DNA from: Sphingobacterium endophyticum
GTDB taxonomy: Bacteria > Bacteroidota > Bacteroidia > Sphingobacteriales > Sphingobacteriaceae
Reading direction: 5' to 3'
NCBI RefSeq assembly: GCF_009733535.1
Contig: NZ_SMMI01000004.1
Coordinates: 372,001 to 436,000 of the forward strand
DNA: 64,000 bases
Shown: positions 14,906 to 23,238 of the stretch, piece by piece
Position numbering within the stretch: position 1 is the stretch's first letter
Layout: every line of letters starts with the position of its first letter
Position numbers and translations under genes: made by a program
The notes under the pieces: model-generated
Told to the model about the DNA's origin: nothing
The model's input: the letters and a program-made list of their open reading frames with translations, nothing else
The model's database searches: none

Positions 14906-17065
14906 ATGGAAGACAGCGGGTTACAAAAGCGGACCATTAGAAACAAAAATGTTAGGAATATACTGTTGAGTTCAATCATAGTATTATTCATAACATTTGT
15001 CATCTTTTTTATCTTCTCTTATATCCAATATAAGAGCATTCAAAATAAAATCCAAAACATCTATACTTCTGTAAATAGCGATCAAAATAACTTTACAGAA
15101 TTATTAAGTCTCTTTGGTGATGTGGAAGATCATTTTAGAGCCTTCTCGATAACCTATAGTATGAATGACTATAATGCTTATCGTAGTAAGTTAGTTAAAT
15201 TAAAAACTTCAGTAGATTCAATCATTCAGATTAGAGACCAGGAATCGAGAATAATTGTTGATAGTTCCTATCATGGTAAATCTTTGGAGGATATCATGCC
15301 GAAGTACAATCTCCTCAATCACAAGCTGGATTCTATATTAGTCGCTTCAGAAGCATTGAAAAGTTTTCACATAGAGTCTACGGACAATACCATCTTTGAA
15401 TTGCCGAATGCGAAGGTACCATCCACCGTTATCAGTACAGAACCCAAACAAGTGGTTGTCAAGAAAAAATCATTATTAAAGCGGATCTTTCAAAAAGGTG
15501 ATGACACAGTAACTGTTGAACAGACCAGCAAAACAAGTACAGACCAAATTGCACAACAGAATGCAAGTTTGAAAAACATCATCCAACAGCGGAATTCGAT
15601 AACAACAAACAAACTTAATCAACTAAAAAAAACGTTATCAGATATCCGCAAGAGTGAGCGATCGTTATTAGCCGATAATTTTACTTTGTTACATAGCGCT
15701 AATCAATTGATCAGAATAATTCATGAGGAAAGAATTCAAATTCAACGAGACAAGACTGATCATGAACTGAGCATTTTAATTTCCAAAACGGATACTTTTA
15801 AATGGCAGATTATTATTTCTTTAACGTTTGTCTTTATTGTAATCTGCATTTTGATCTATTATCAATTCTTTACAAGCTATTATGAGCGAAAATTATTAGA
15901 TGAAAAGGTTTATGCGTCCAAATTAGCTGAACAAAAAACAGATATTTTAGCAGAAATCACACATGAAATTAGGACTCCCATCAATTCATTGATAGGTATT
16001 GTCGATTTGCTAAAAAGCAGAAAAGATTTATATCAGGCAAAAGATGTACATTTATTAGAATCTGCATACACCAATATTACAGCCACATCAAAAACCATCA
16101 ATGACATTCTGAACCTTAGCAAAGTTGATCAACATGATCTTATAGAAGCCATTCACTTTGATTATGTCGGGTTACTTGCTGATGTGATTGAAACGCATAA
16201 GAATCATGCTGAATTGAAAGGTATCGAATTGGAATATCAAGTAAAGGAGGATGAACCCACCGTACTTTTTACGGATGAATTCAAGATCCGTCAAATTATG
16301 AGCAATTTAGTAAGTAATGCCATTAAATATTCAAGTGGCGGGAAAGTTGTTGCCAGTGCTATTGTAGACGATCAAAGTAATTTGATTTTCAAGGTTTCAG
16401 ATCAAGGTCAAGGAATTCCAGAGAATTTAAAGAAAAATATTTTTAAGAAATACTATACGGTCAACAAATCGAACAAGGTAGAAGGCGGTGTTGGATTAGG
16501 CTTATATATTACAAAGAACATAGTCAATACATTAAAAGGTAAAATCAACTTTAAGACAAATGCTGGGCAGGGCACAACATTTAAGGTGGAGATACCCGTT
16601 CCAAAACCAAAGTTCAGGAGAAAGACTAGCATTAATATTGAGAAGATCAGCGATTTTTCAAAGGACCTACGTTGGTTAATCGTGGATGATAATGCATTGA
16701 ATTTATTGTATTTAAAACAGTTTTTTTCGTTACATACCCATGTTAAAACGGCCACGAATGGAAAAGAGGCCTTAGAAGTTTTGAGTCAATTCCCAATTGA
16801 TGTTGTTGTAACAGATATAAACATGCCTATTATGACTGGCGATGAGTTATTAGCAACTGTTCGGCAGAATTCGGCTTATGACCAAGTCAAAATAATTGCC
16901 ACATCGTCTGATAATGAACAAGTTAAGAAGTTGGAGAAGGAGCGTAAGGTATCATTTGATGGGATTTTGATAAAGCCGTTCAATGAGAGAAAGTTAACTG
17001 AAATCATAGTTAAAACGATCTATCCAATCTTTGAGGACAGTGACGAGATGCGTCAAGAATCCTAA
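14906..17065 (+). CDS. Hybrid sensor histidine kinase/response regulator
   Basis: The 719-residue protein has two membrane helices (about residues 18-42 and 298-322) bounding a periplasmic, helix-rich sensor region of about 250 residues with no recognised CHASE or Cache signature. It continues with a HisKA domain (EITHEIRTP, phospho-accepting His near 353), an HATPase domain (NLVSNAIKYSSGGK as N box, FKVSDQGQGIPE as G1, GGVGLGLYITKN as G2) and a C-terminal receiver domain (LIVDDNALN, phospho-accepting Asp near 637 in VVTDINMP, KPFNERKL). No separate DNA-binding output or partner is adjacent, so the downstream target is unknown. It may pass phosphate to an HPt protein elsewhere. Confidence 0.92.
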   Translation: MEDSGLQKRTIRNKNVRNILLSSIIVLFITFVIFFIFSYIQYKSIQNKIQNIYTSVNSDQNNFTELLSLFGDVEDHFRAFSITYSMNDYNAYRSKLVKLKTSVDSIIQIRDQESRIIVDSSYHGKSLEDIMPKYNLLNHKLDSILVASEALKSFHIESTDNTIFELPNAKVPSTVISTEPKQVVVKKKSLLKRIFQKGDDTVTVEQTSKTSTDQIAQQNASLKNIIQQRNSITTNKLNQLKKTLSDIRKSERSLLADNFTLLHSANQLIRIIHEERIQIQRDKTDHELSILISKTDTFKWQIIISLTFVFIVICILIYYQFFTSYYERKLLDEKVYASKLAEQKTDILAEITHEIRTPINSLIGIVDLLKSRKDLYQAKDVHLLESAYTNITATSKTINDILNLSKVDQHDLIEAIHFDYVGLLADVIETHKNHAELKGIELEYQVKEDEPTVLFTDEFKIRQIMSNLVSNAIKYSSGGKVVASAIVDDQSNLIFKVSDQGQGIPENLKKNIFKKYYTVNKSNKVEGGVGLGLYITKNIVNTLKGKINFKTNAGQGTTFKVEIPVPKPKFRRKTSINIEKISDFSKDLRWLIVDDNALNLLYLKQFFSLHTHVKTATNGKEALEVLSQFPIDVVVTDINMPIMTGDELLATVRQNSAYDQVKIIATSSDNEQVKKLEKERKVSFDGILIKPFNERKLTEIIVKTIYPIFEDSDEMRQES

Positions 17066-17103
17066 TAAAAAGAATCTTTTTAAACTTTTTTACATCTAAA
17101 CTC

Positions 17104-17131
17104 TTGTAAATAAAAGTTTTTAGTATCTTTG
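17104..17131 (+). promoter_or_regulatory. rpsA promoter
   Basis: TTG (17104-17106) and a full-match -7 box TATCTTTG (17124-17131) are spaced by 17 bases. The predicted transcript starts near 17137, right at the leader hairpin. Confidence 0.65.
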
Positions 17132-17135
17132 CAAT

Positions 17136-17150
17136 CCCTACATCGTAGGG
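17136..17150 (+). promoter_or_regulatory. Hairpin at the 5' end of the rpsA leader, with strong ribosome site downstream
   Basis: CCCTAC (17136-17141) and GTAGGG (17145-17150) form a 6-bp stem with a 3-base loop at or next to the predicted transcript start. An AAGGAG ribosome-binding sequence (17153-17158) follows 11 bases before the ATG; such clear sites are uncommon in this phylum and support the start at 17170. The hairpin may stabilise the mRNA or take part in S1 autoregulation. Confidence 0.45.
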
Positions 17151-17169
17151 AAAAGGAGATAATTAATTA

Positions 17170-19104
17170 ATGGCAAAAAAACAAGAAGCAGAAAAAGAGT
17201 TAGCGGCGAAAAACGCAGAGCTACAAGGTGCTGACACAAAAGTTGTGAAGGACACTGAAAAGATTGAGTCTGAGGCAGATTCAAATTTAATCGATGAGAT
17301 TAAATCAAACACTTGGAGTACTCCATCTGGGGACTTCGACTGGGATCTTGATGAAAAAGCTTTTGGTAGTTACAGTGATGCAGAACGTACTAAATTAGAA
17401 GAGCAGTACGCAGGCACATTTAACCAAATCAATCAAGGCGAGATTATTGAAGGTATCGTTGTATCTATCAATAACAAAGACGTTGTTTTAAACATCGGTT
17501 TCAAATCAGACGGTCTAGTAGCATTATCTGAGTTCCGTGACTTACCTGACTTAAAAATCGGTGATACGGTTGACGTATTTGTTGAATCACAAGAGGATGC
17601 AAACGGACAATTAGTATTATCACGCAAACGTGCTAAAACACAAAAATCTTGGGAAGAAATCAACGAGGCTTTGGAAAACGACAAAGTTATCGATGGTTTT
17701 GTTAAATCACGTACAAAAGGTGGTTTAATTGTAGACATCAAAGGTGTTGAGGCATTCTTACCAGGATCACAAATTGATATTAAACCTATTCGTGACTATG
17801 ATGTTTACGTAGGTAAAACTATGGAATTCAAAGTTGTTAAGATCAACCACGAATTTAAAAACGTAGTAGTTTCACACAAAGTATTAATCGAGGACGATTT
17901 AGAGAACCAAAAATCAGAGATCGTTGCGAAATTGGAAAAAGGACAAGTATTGGAAGGTACTGTTAAAAATATCACTGACTTCGGTGTGTTCATCGACTTA
18001 GGTGGTGTTGACGGATTACTTCACATTACAGATATCTCTTGGGGCCGTATCGAGCATCCAAAAGAGATTTTGTCATTAGACCAAACAATCAACGTTGTAG
18101 TTCTTGACTTTGATGATGAGAAAAAACGTATTGCATTAGGTTTAAAACAACTTTCTGAGCATCCTTGGGAATCTTTAGACAAAAACTTAGAAGTTGGTTC
18201 TAAAGTAAAAGGTAAGATTGTTACTGTAGCTGATTACGGTGCATTCTTAGAAATCATCCCTGGAGTTGAAGGCTTAATTCACGTATCAGAAATGTCATGG
18301 TCTCAAAACTTACGTTCTCCACAAGAGTTCTTGAAAGTAGGTGACGAAATCGAAGCTGAGATCTTAACATTAGATCGTGAAGAGCGCAAAATGAGCTTAG
18401 GTATCAAACAATTGACTCCTGATCCATGGCAAAACATCACTGAACGTTACCCAGTTGGTTCAAAACAATCAGCAGTTGTTAAGAACATGACTAACTTCGG
18501 TGTATTCGTTGAGTTAGAAGACGGAATCGATGGTTTAATTCACATTTCTGACCTTTCATGGTCTAAGAAAGTTAACCACCCTAATGAATTCACTAAAGTT
18601 GGTGAAAGATTAGATGTTGTGGTATTAGAATTAGACGAAGAAAACCGTAAACTTTCATTAGGACACAAACAACTTGAAGAAAACCCTTGGGATACATTCG
18701 AAACTATCTTCACAGAAGGATCAGTTCACGAAGGTACAGTAATCAAAGTTGGTGACAAAGGAGATATCGTTGCTTTACAATATGGTGTTGAAGGTTTCTG
18801 CCCGAACAAACATTCTGTAAAAGAAGACGGTTCTGCATTGAAAGTTGACGAAGTTGCTGAATTCAAAATCATTGAGTTCAACAAAGAGAACAAACGTCTA
18901 GTTATTTCACACTCTCGTATTTGGGAAGATGCAAAAGCTGAAGCTCGTATCGAAGAGTTCAATGCTCGTAAAAAAGAAGCTAAAGCTGCTACTTCAGCAG
19001 TGAAAAAAGTTAAAGATTCAGTTGAAAAAGCAACATTAGGTGATCTTGACGTATTAGCTCAATTGAAAGAGCAAATGGAAGACAACGAGAAAAAATCTAA
19101 ATAA
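17170..19104 (+). CDS. rpsA: 30S ribosomal protein S1
   Basis: The 644-residue protein carries six S1 RNA-binding repeats, each visible as a G-x-V-x-x-(I/V)-x-x-F-G-x-F pattern; the third to fifth are the most regular (GTVKNITDFGVFIDLGGVDGLLHITDISW and equivalents). S1 binds mRNA and helps it onto the 30S subunit. An acidic, Lys-rich N-terminal extension of about 80 residues precedes the first repeat, and the C-terminus is a charged Ala/Lys/Glu tail, as in other Bacteroidota S1 proteins. Codon choice is noticeably biased (many TTA, AAA, CGT) as expected for a highly expressed gene. It is monocistronic, with its own promoter, Shine-Dalgarno site and strong terminator. Confidence 0.97.
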   Translation: MAKKQEAEKELAAKNAELQGADTKVVKDTEKIESEADSNLIDEIKSNTWSTPSGDFDWDLDEKAFGSYSDAERTKLEEQYAGTFNQINQGEIIEGIVVSINNKDVVLNIGFKSDGLVALSEFRDLPDLKIGDTVDVFVESQEDANGQLVLSRKRAKTQKSWEEINEALENDKVIDGFVKSRTKGGLIVDIKGVEAFLPGSQIDIKPIRDYDVYVGKTMEFKVVKINHEFKNVVVSHKVLIEDDLENQKSEIVAKLEKGQVLEGTVKNITDFGVFIDLGGVDGLLHITDISWGRIEHPKEILSLDQTINVVVLDFDDEKKRIALGLKQLSEHPWESLDKNLEVGSKVKGKIVTVADYGAFLEIIPGVEGLIHVSEMSWSQNLRSPQEFLKVGDEIEAEILTLDREERKMSLGIKQLTPDPWQNITERYPVGSKQSAVVKNMTNFGVFVELEDGIDGLIHISDLSWSKKVNHPNEFTKVGERLDVVVLELDEENRKLSLGHKQLEENPWDTFETIFTEGSVHEGTVIKVGDKGDIVALQYGVEGFCPNKHSVKEDGSALKVDEVAEFKIIEFNKENKRLVISHSRIWEDAKAEARIEEFNARKKEAKAATSAVKKVKDSVEKATLGDLDVLAQLKEQMEDNEKKSK

Positions 19105-19128
19105 TTTTAGATTACTCTAAATACTTCG

Positions 19129-19158
19129 AAGCCCCGATTGAAAAATCGGGGCTTTTTC
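19129..19158 (+). terminator. rpsA terminator
   Basis: AAGCCCCGATT (19129-19139) pairs with AATCGGGGCTT (19144-19154) around a 4-base loop and runs into a T tract. Confidence 0.9.
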
Positions 19159-19189
19159 TTTAACAGGATCTTGGGATTGACAGGATTTA

Positions 19190-19822
19190 TCAACTATTCA
19201 ACTCACGATTATAAACTTCTTCAAAGTCTAATTTCTTATCTAAAATGCAAAGACTTGAAAATTTAGTTTCAATAGGCTTTAGTATCTGAATACAAAGAGA
19301 TAATTCATCTTCTTCCAAATGATTAAAAATCACTTCATTTAATTTGTTGAGGGCGCAATAGCAAGCATTAAGTTTCTCTTTCCCTAGATCAGTTAATTCC
19401 ATTAACTTAGATCTTTTATCATTTGGGTCAGGCATTTCTACCAAAAGTCCTTTCTTTATCAATCTTTCAATAATCAATAATCCAGATGAGAGCTCATTGA
19501 AATTAGTGTTAATAATGTCAATTTTTCGCAGATTTTCAAGATGTTGAACATTATTCAAATACAAAAATTCATCCATACCCCCTATTCCAATATTTCTCAA
19601 TAAATTTTGATTATAAACCCTATGAATTTTTATAATTCTGTCCAATATTTTTACCAATATTTGATCGGCTTTAGGCGGTATAACACCTCCTAAAAAAGTA
19701 AAACTTTTCTTGCCTTCCCTTTCTTTGATCAATTCATATCTGTAAAAGTCATGAATAGTTGCTTCAGGATGTCTTGATTCAAATTCTACCCATCTATTTA
19801 CTATTTCTGCAGTTTTGTTCAT
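19190..19822 (-). CDS. MarR-family transcriptional regulator
   Basis: The 210-residue protein carries a winged-helix domain in its second half: a recognition region NFNELSSGLLIIERLIKKGLLVEMPDPNDKRSKLMELTDLGKEKL, including the DxRSK wing that marks MarR proteins. The N-terminal 90 residues are longer than in typical 140-150-residue MarR proteins. The start is placed at 19822 because the in-frame ATG codons at 19840 and 19837 lie inside a near-perfect operator palindrome (19821-19849); the 19822 ATG is at its edge. This arrangement predicts that the protein represses its own gene. It is divergent from a VOC-fold gene, and a half-site (CATAAAT) lies close to that gene's start, so both are probably regulated together. 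Confidence 0.85.
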   Translation of the reverse strand: MNKTAEIVNRWVEFESRHPEATIHDFYRYELIKEREGKKSFTFLGGVIPPKADQILVKILDRIIKIHRVYNQNLLRNIGIGGMDEFLYLNNVQHLENLRKIDIINTNFNELSSGLLIIERLIKKGLLVEMPDPNDKRSKLMELTDLGKEKLNACYCALNKLNEVIFNHLEEDELSLCIQILKPIETKFSSLCILDKKLDFEEVYNRELNS

Positions 19823-19849
19823 ATCATAAATATACATCATTTATGATAT
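19821..19849. promoter_or_regulatory. MarR operator: 11-bp perfect inverted repeat overlapping the marR start region
   Basis: ATATCATAAAT (19821-19831) and ATTTATGATAT (19839-19849) are perfect inverted arms spaced by 7 bases. They cover the 5' end of the MarR gene. A half-site CATAAAT recurs at 19910-19916, just before the VOC start codon. Confidence 0.75.
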
Positions 19850-19919
19850 AAAAAATTAATTAATCCATAAACAAATGAAAGTATAGTTATAAATTGATAA
19901 ACATTAAAACATAAATGTT

Positions 19920-20294
19920 ATGAATATTAAAAATCAGACGTTAGGATTAGGGGCTTTAATCTTCCAATCCAATAACCCGGACAGATTAGCGGCATTCTAC
20001 AAGGAGGTTTTAGGATTGCCATTGGAATTAAATTCACATGGAGAACTGTATTCTCATTGGGAATGCGATTTCAACAATATCCATTTTGCAATTTTAAAAA
20101 CTAATGAGATTTTAAATGGAAATGGAGTAATTCCCTCATTTGTTGTTAAAGACATTCTTAAGCTTATTAATGATCATAATTTATCCTTAAATGATGAAAT
20201 TCTTCATTTAGGTGATGGGAAGTATGTCGGTTGGTTAAATGATCCAGATGGAAATAGAATCCACCTTTGGATGGATAAAAGTCAACAAGATTAA
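19920..20294 (+). CDS. VOC-superfamily (glyoxalase/bleomycin-resistance fold) protein
   Basis: The 124-residue protein has the beta-alpha-beta-beta-beta layout of VOC domains: LGALIFQSNNPDRLAAFYKEVLGLPLE at the start and KYVGWLNDPDGNRIHLWMDK at the end, the latter containing the DPDGN turn and a Glu/His metal-region. Members include dioxygenases, lyases and antibiotic-binding proteins; which applies here cannot be decided. The gene is divergent from a MarR regulator with a shared regulatory region of 97 bases, a frequent arrangement for stress- or drug-inducible VOC genes. Confidence 0.8.
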   Translation: MNIKNQTLGLGALIFQSNNPDRLAAFYKEVLGLPLELNSHGELYSHWECDFNNIHFAILKTNEILNGNGVIPSFVVKDILKLINDHNLSLNDEILHLGDGKYVGWLNDPDGNRIHLWMDKSQQD

Positions 20295-20331
20295 AATATT
20301 GATTACTGCATCATGGTCCTTGCAGTCTTTT

Positions 20332-20359
20332 AGTCTTATGTCTTTTGTCTTCAGTCTAT
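20332..20359. repeat. Dispersed TCTT-rich repeat, copy 1
   Basis: The stretch AGTCTTATGTCTTTTGTCTT followed by CAGTCTAT recurs nearly unchanged at 59274-59313. It is built from degenerate GTCTT units and lies between genes in both places. Confidence 0.6.
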
Positions 20360-20361
20360 TT

Positions 20362-20410
20362 AACAATTGTCCATTTAATTCCTAAATTAGGAATTAAATA
20401 GACAATTGTT
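20362..20410. repeat. 49-bp near-perfect palindrome upstream of the sulfurtransferase
   Basis: AACAATTGTC (20362-20371) and ATTTAATTCCTAA (20373-20385) are mirrored by TTAGGAATTAAAT (20387-20399) and GACAATTGTT (20401-20410). Each arm is 24 bases with one mismatch (20372/20400) around a single central A. It ends 10 bases before the start codon at 20421 and follows the TCTT-rich repeat directly. Confidence 0.8.
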
Positions 20411-20420
20411 ATATAACCAT

Positions 20421-21254
20421 ATGAGAACTTCAGCTCTTATCAGTACGGATCAGGCACTTAAATTAATTAATGAGGAGAATGCCGTTGTTTTGGATTCAAC
20501 GATTGACAAAGTCAATCAGAAGATGGATTCTAGCAAACTTGAATTAATTCCAAACAGTTTATTTTTTGATATTGAGGGTGTCTTTTCGGATCATGAAAGC
20601 TCCTTTCCACATACGATGGTAAGTCCTGAGAAGTTTTCTGCTGAAGCGAAGAAGTTAGGGATCAATCAGGGGTCAACAGTTATCGTTTATGATCGTTGGG
20701 GAGTATATTCCAGTCCGCGGGCTTGGTGGATGTTCCGATATATGGGGCTTGAGAAGGTTTATGTATTAAATGGCGGCGAACCGGCATGGAAAGCTGCAGG
20801 ACTGCCCATTGTAGATGAATATGGCGATCCAGAATCTTTAGGAAACTTTAAGGCGAAACCGAATTATGAATGGTTTATCTCTAAGGAAGAATTGGAAGAA
20901 AGGCTGGGTGATGATGATTTCACGATTACAGATGCACGCTCAGCTGGAAGATTTCATGGAACAGCACCTGAACCAAGGGAAGGTCTTAGGTCCGGCCATA
21001 TTCCCAATTCTAAAAACTTACCCTTTGATCAGGTATTAGATGGGATTACTTATCACGACCCCATGGAACTTGAGAAATTATATGAAGGAAAAATCGATAG
21101 TGGAAAGCAAAACATATTCACCTGCGGTTCTGGTATATCAGCAGCAATTATTGCTCTGGGAGCTTACGAATTAGGGAATGACTATATTACTATTTATGAT
21201 GGATCCTGGAGTGAGTGGGGTGCGGATCCGGATTCCGCCGTTGTAAAAGATTAA
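20421..21254 (+). CDS. sseA: Sulfurtransferase, 3-mercaptopyruvate sulfurtransferase type (two rhodanese domains)
   Basis: The 277-residue protein consists of two rhodanese domains. The first (residues 5-130) lacks a catalytic Cys; the second carries FTCGSGISAA with the persulfide-forming Cys. CGSG followed by a small residue is the active-site loop of 3-mercaptopyruvate sulfurtransferases, while thiosulfate enzymes have CRKG. RSGHIPNSKNLPF is the conserved block before the loop. It moves sulfur from mercaptopyruvate to thiols or cyanide. The start at 20421 (MRTSALIST) is chosen over a TTG five codons upstream that lies in the 49-bp palindrome. That palindrome could fold in the leader and affect translation. 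Confidence 0.88.
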   Translation: MRTSALISTDQALKLINEENAVVLDSTIDKVNQKMDSSKLELIPNSLFFDIEGVFSDHESSFPHTMVSPEKFSAEAKKLGINQGSTVIVYDRWGVYSSPRAWWMFRYMGLEKVYVLNGGEPAWKAAGLPIVDEYGDPESLGNFKAKPNYEWFISKEELEERLGDDDFTITDARSAGRFHGTAPEPREGLRSGHIPNSKNLPFDQVLDGITYHDPMELEKLYEGKIDSGKQNIFTCGSGISAAIIALGAYELGNDYITIYDGSWSEWGADPDSAVVKD

Positions 21255-21273
21255 ATCTTGCAGAGGTAATAAA

Positions 21274-21310
21274 GCGATGGCGGTCAAATTTATACTTTGA
21301 CCGCCATCGC
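21274..21310. terminator. Bidirectional terminator between sseA and pirin genes
   Basis: A perfect 15-bp stem (GCGATGGCGGTCAAA, 21274-21288, with its complement at 21296-21310) surrounds a 7-base loop. It serves the convergent sseA (+) and pirin (-) genes. Confidence 0.88.
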
Positions 21311-21324
21311 ATTTTAAAATCTTC

Positions 21325-22203
21325 TTATTTTGAAGGGCTTGGGAGTGGGACGTAACCATCATCCCCAGGAACTTTTGGAAATTCATGATCAATCCACTTT
21401 TGCTTAGCCTCATCAATTGTATCTCTTGAGCTTGCTACGAAGTTCCAGGAGATAAAACGCTCCTCTGGAAAAGGTTCCCCACCAAAAATATATACGGTAG
21501 TACCGGCCTTCATTTCAAACGTACAAAGATGTGCATCTAATGTAATTAAGATCTGCTTAGGTCCATAGGTAAAGCCATTGCTTTCAATCTCTCCTTCTAA
21601 GATATATAGACCACTTTCTCCATATAACTCTCCTTTTATATCAATTAAAGCATCTTGTTCAGCTTTAACTTCAATCATATAGAGCTTACTATAAACAGGA
21701 ACTGGAGATTTTTTACCAAATGCTTCACCTGCTATTAATTTATAGGATACCCCATTATCATTCCAAGCTGGTATTTGGTCAGCTTCAATATGGTGGAATT
21801 CAGGATCCATAAATTCAAGATCCTTAGGAAGTGCCACCCAAATCTGTAGGCCGTGTAAGAATTTATCTATTTGTCTAAGGTATTCTGGTGTTCTCTCGGA
21901 ATGCACGACCCCCTTCCCTGCTGTCATCCAATTCACTGCACCTGGCTTGATTTCCATTGCGGTTCCCAAGCTATCTCTATGGAATATTGCACCATCAAAA
22001 AGATAGGTAAGGGTTGATAAGCCAATATGTGGGTGCGGGCCAACATCTAAATTTTCATGATCTGCCAGACAAGCAGGTCCCATGTGATCAATAAATACAA
22101 ATGGTCCTATAGAACGTTTTTGTCGGAAAGGTAACAGCCTTCCGACCATGAAATTTCCAATATTTGCAGCAGTTTCTTCTCTTATAAAATCAATATTTGA
22201 CAT
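21325..22203 (-). CDS. Pirin family protein (cupin fold)
   Basis: The 292-residue protein shows the pirin metal-binding sequence GPHPHIGLSTLTYLFDG, with further ligands in MTAGKGVVHSE and a C-terminal GGEPFPEERFISWNFVASS block conserved in the family. Some bacterial pirins have quercetin dioxygenase activity, others bind enzymes of central metabolism; nothing here tells which. It starts 43 bases after hutG ends and runs in the same direction, so it is probably the last gene of the hut operon. The pair of convergent genes is closed by the strong 15-bp hairpin. Confidence 0.9.
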   Translation of the reverse strand: MSNIDFIREETAANIGNFMVGRLLPFRQKRSIGPFVFIDHMGPACLADHENLDVGPHPHIGLSTLTYLFDGAIFHRDSLGTAMEIKPGAVNWMTAGKGVVHSERTPEYLRQIDKFLHGLQIWVALPKDLEFMDPEFHHIEADQIPAWNDNGVSYKLIAGEAFGKKSPVPVYSKLYMIEVKAEQDALIDIKGELYGESGLYILEGEIESNGFTYGPKQILITLDAHLCTFEMKAGTTVYIFGGEPFPEERFISWNFVASSRDTIDEAKQKWIDHEFPKVPGDDGYVPLPSPSK

Positions 22204-22246
22204 AGCATCCTGAATTAATTTAATACTTCCTTAAAGTTACAAATTA

Positions 22247-23227
22247 TCAAGAGTTATTGACGAGCTTGAAAATCAAATCCGATGCAAGCTTTGTCGTTCT
22301 ATTGTCAATATCATATAGGGGATTGATTTCTGCAATATCAATGCATTCAAAATTAGGTAGATCAAGTATGGTCTGATATATTGATTGAAATGTTGTATCC
22401 GGAATAATTCCGTTAAATGCGGGTGCACTAACTCCAGGAGCAAATGCTGAAGCAAAAACATCCATATCCACCGTCACATAAATATGATCGACCTTTTTAG
22501 CGAATTCCATCATTTGATTCTTAATGCTTTCGAGATTATTGCTATTTACATTTTCAGATTTTATTATCTCAATTCCACGCTCATTTGCATAATTGAAGAG
22601 CGCTTTTGTATTACTGATTTCCTGGATTCCGATTGCCAGATATTTCACTGTATTTCCGTCCTTGATTCCCTCTTCCATAATTTGGAAGAATCCAGTCCCT
22701 GAATTTCCTTGTCCATCAATTGGATTACGGCAATCTAAATGAGCATCAAAATTAATGATGCCAATTTTCTTGGACATGCTAAATCTTTTCAAGCCATTGA
22801 AATGTGCATAAGTTACCTCATGCCCCCCACCGAGCACAATAGGTTTTCCGCCATATTCCAGAATTTGCGCAACGCGTTTTGAAAGTTCATTTTGTGCACT
22901 TTCAAGATCATCAGAGACACAGATAACATCGCCGGCATCTACTATTTTTTTAGAAATAGGTAAATGGTTCGGAAGATTAGCCAAAACTTTCCTCAGCGAT
23001 GCGGGAGCATCTTTTGCCCCAATCCTACCCTGATTTCTTTTGACACCTTCATCACAGCAGAACCCTAATAAAACAAAAGTCGAACTTAAATCTTGAACAT
23101 GGTCATCAAGATCAATCAAACCCATGACTTGATGCCAACGTTGAAGATCTAATGAATCTCCATCCATTCTTCCAGACCATTGTTGTGGTTCTCCAGCTTT
23201 ATAAAATACATTTCCAAGTGCTTCCAT
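22247..23227 (-). CDS. hutG: Formimidoylglutamase
   Basis: The 326-residue arginase-superfamily enzyme hydrolyses N-formimidoyl-glutamate to glutamate and formamide, the last step of this histidine pathway. The manganese-binding motifs are all present: GGGHE, NFDAHLDCR and TVDMDVFASAFAPGVSAP. Length fits the family. The hut genes around it fix the role: on sequence alone agmatinase would be a close alternative. It begins 11 bases after the end of hutU. Choice of this one-step route means no separate formiminoglutamate deiminase or FTCD gene is needed. Confidence 0.92.
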   Translation of the reverse strand: MEALGNVFYKAGEPQQWSGRMDGDSLDLQRWHQVMGLIDLDDHVQDLSSTFVLLGFCCDEGVKRNQGRIGAKDAPASLRKVLANLPNHLPISKKIVDAGDVICVSDDLESAQNELSKRVAQILEYGGKPIVLGGGHEVTYAHFNGLKRFSMSKKIGIINFDAHLDCRNPIDGQGNSGTGFFQIMEEGIKDGNTVKYLAIGIQEISNTKALFNYANERGIEIIKSENVNSNNLESIKNQMMEFAKKVDHIYVTVDMDVFASAFAPGVSAPAFNGIIPDTTFQSIYQTILDLPNFECIDIAEINPLYDIDNRTTKLASDLIFKLVNNS

Positions 23228-23238
23228 AAATTTGCTCT

